Position numbers and translations under genes: made by a program. This document shows positions 63,237-64,000 of a stretch of DNA of 64,000 bases, piece after piece (positions within the stretch are counted from its first letter, which is position 1; each line of letters starts with the position of its first letter). The notes under the pieces were generated by a model. The model saw only the letters and a program-made list of their open reading frames with translations. It was not told the DNA's origin and searched no databases. The DNA is from Phalacrocorax aristotelis (taxonomy: Eukaryota > Chordata > Aves > Suliformes > Phalacrocoracidae), in the NCBI RefSeq assembly GCF_949628215.1, contig NC_134279.1, forward strand, positions 80,841,330-80,905,329. The letters are read 5' to 3'.

Positions 63237-64000
63237 AGCCACTGGGACAGCTGTTGATGGTTTCTTTTGAGGTATCTAGCAGAAACATGAAGGGATACCA
63301 TCTGTGGGTCTGTCAGGCAGACTGGAAGCAGCAATCAGGTATAAAATGCAGTTGCCCAAAGGTTATACAAGCATCCCCCACATGGAGGTCAACTCCTTCT
63401 CTGCAATTATGGGTTCCTTAAATAAGAGCCAATGGCATATCCCATTTTAATAAGCCACAGCAGGAGGGGAAGATGTGGGGTGGATATGGCCTTAGGACAA
63501 GAGCTGTTTCCTCCATAGGATGGTTATCTTTGACTTTGGAAGAAGCTGTGCAATTAAGGGAAACTAGGATGTCTCCTTTGCCTTAAAAACACCACCACAG
63601 AATCTAACAGAAAGATCAAACCCCAAAAGATGCCAACCCTGCCTTAGTCCATGTGGTCACGTTTCCATCCAGAGGCAGCACCCAGAAAGGATGCTGCCGA
63701 GCAGTAGCTGGCAGCTGATCCTTTAGATAATAGGTTGGGAGCTTGTAGGTCTACAGGGCTGGGCAGGACCTCCAGCCGAGGCCTTTGCTTTGGTGGGTGA
63801 GCAGATTGTGGTTCTCCCAACCAGGGTTCGGGACATCCTGGCTCTCAGCCATCATGTCTGCAGTGACCACAGCTTTGCCCCTTCCATGTAAACTGGTTTT
63901 AGGCAAGAGCAGTCCAGATATGTACACTGATGCCAATGTGTGTGCAGGCCTCTTCTCAAAGTCCAATCTGCGATGCATTTCTCATTTCACTTTCCAGTGA
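63237..64000 (+). other. ADRA1D: ADRA1D 3' UTR / downstream sequence
   Basis: This follows the TGA stop. No AATAAA or ATTAAA is visible before the end of the window, so the polyadenylation site is either beyond 64,000 or uses a weak variant. No further gene is recognised. Open frames are 75 codons or fewer. Confidence 0.6.

Noticed and set aside
1..64000. tRNA, rRNA, CRISPR arrays, phage or operon-like systems
   Set aside because: None seen on either strand. The window is vertebrate intronic and flanking DNA around a single receptor gene, so no novel multi-gene system is supported.

Overview
The window reads as vertebrate, almost certainly avian, nuclear DNA. The only recognisable protein-coding gene is a two-exon class A GPCR whose sequence matches the alpha-1D adrenergic receptor (ADRA1D). 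The repeats are mainly CR1 LINE fragments whose 3' ends carry the ATTCTRTG-type tails typical of bird genomes. There are no bacterial, viral or organellar genes and no CRISPR array.

Layout. Positions 1-14,221 are non-coding upstream sequence. They hold one young CR1 3' end (4,389-4,655), a perfect 17-bp-arm hairpin (3,360-3,399), a small hexanucleotide repeat and an AT-rich inverted repeat with homeodomain/octamer-like sites (10,211-10,242). A minisatellite of about 52 bp per unit (14,222-14,762, nine clear units) sits directly against a CpG island and TATA-less candidate promoter (about 14,763-15,661). The island contains GC boxes, a TCC triplet repeat and an upstream ORF whose stop codon overlaps the receptor start. 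Exon 1 (15,662-16,628) encodes the N-tail through TM6. It ends at a strong GTAAGT donor in phase 1.

A 46-kb intron (16,629-62,667) follows. It contains four further clear CR1 copies, all in the sense orientation, several degenerate CR1, L3-like and MIR-like remnants, and three copies of a dispersed repeat I cannot name. It also holds a few structured or AT-rich stretches that are candidate regulatory DNA. Exon 2 (62,668-63,236) encodes TM7, the palmitoylation cysteines and the cytoplasmic tail ending in a PDZ ligand. The remaining bases to 64,000 are 3' UTR or downstream DNA with no AATAAA signal seen.

Splicing at the named junction gives a 1,536-nt CDS and a 511-residue receptor with every class A landmark in place. 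Exon 1 supplies the catecholamine-binding residues and the G-protein coupling loops, and exon 2 supplies the last helix and the tail. I looked for an unexpected system and did not find one. The most interesting leads are cis-regulatory or repeat-related: the promoter-flanking minisatellite, the overlapping uORF, the unnamed repeat family and the perfect hairpin.
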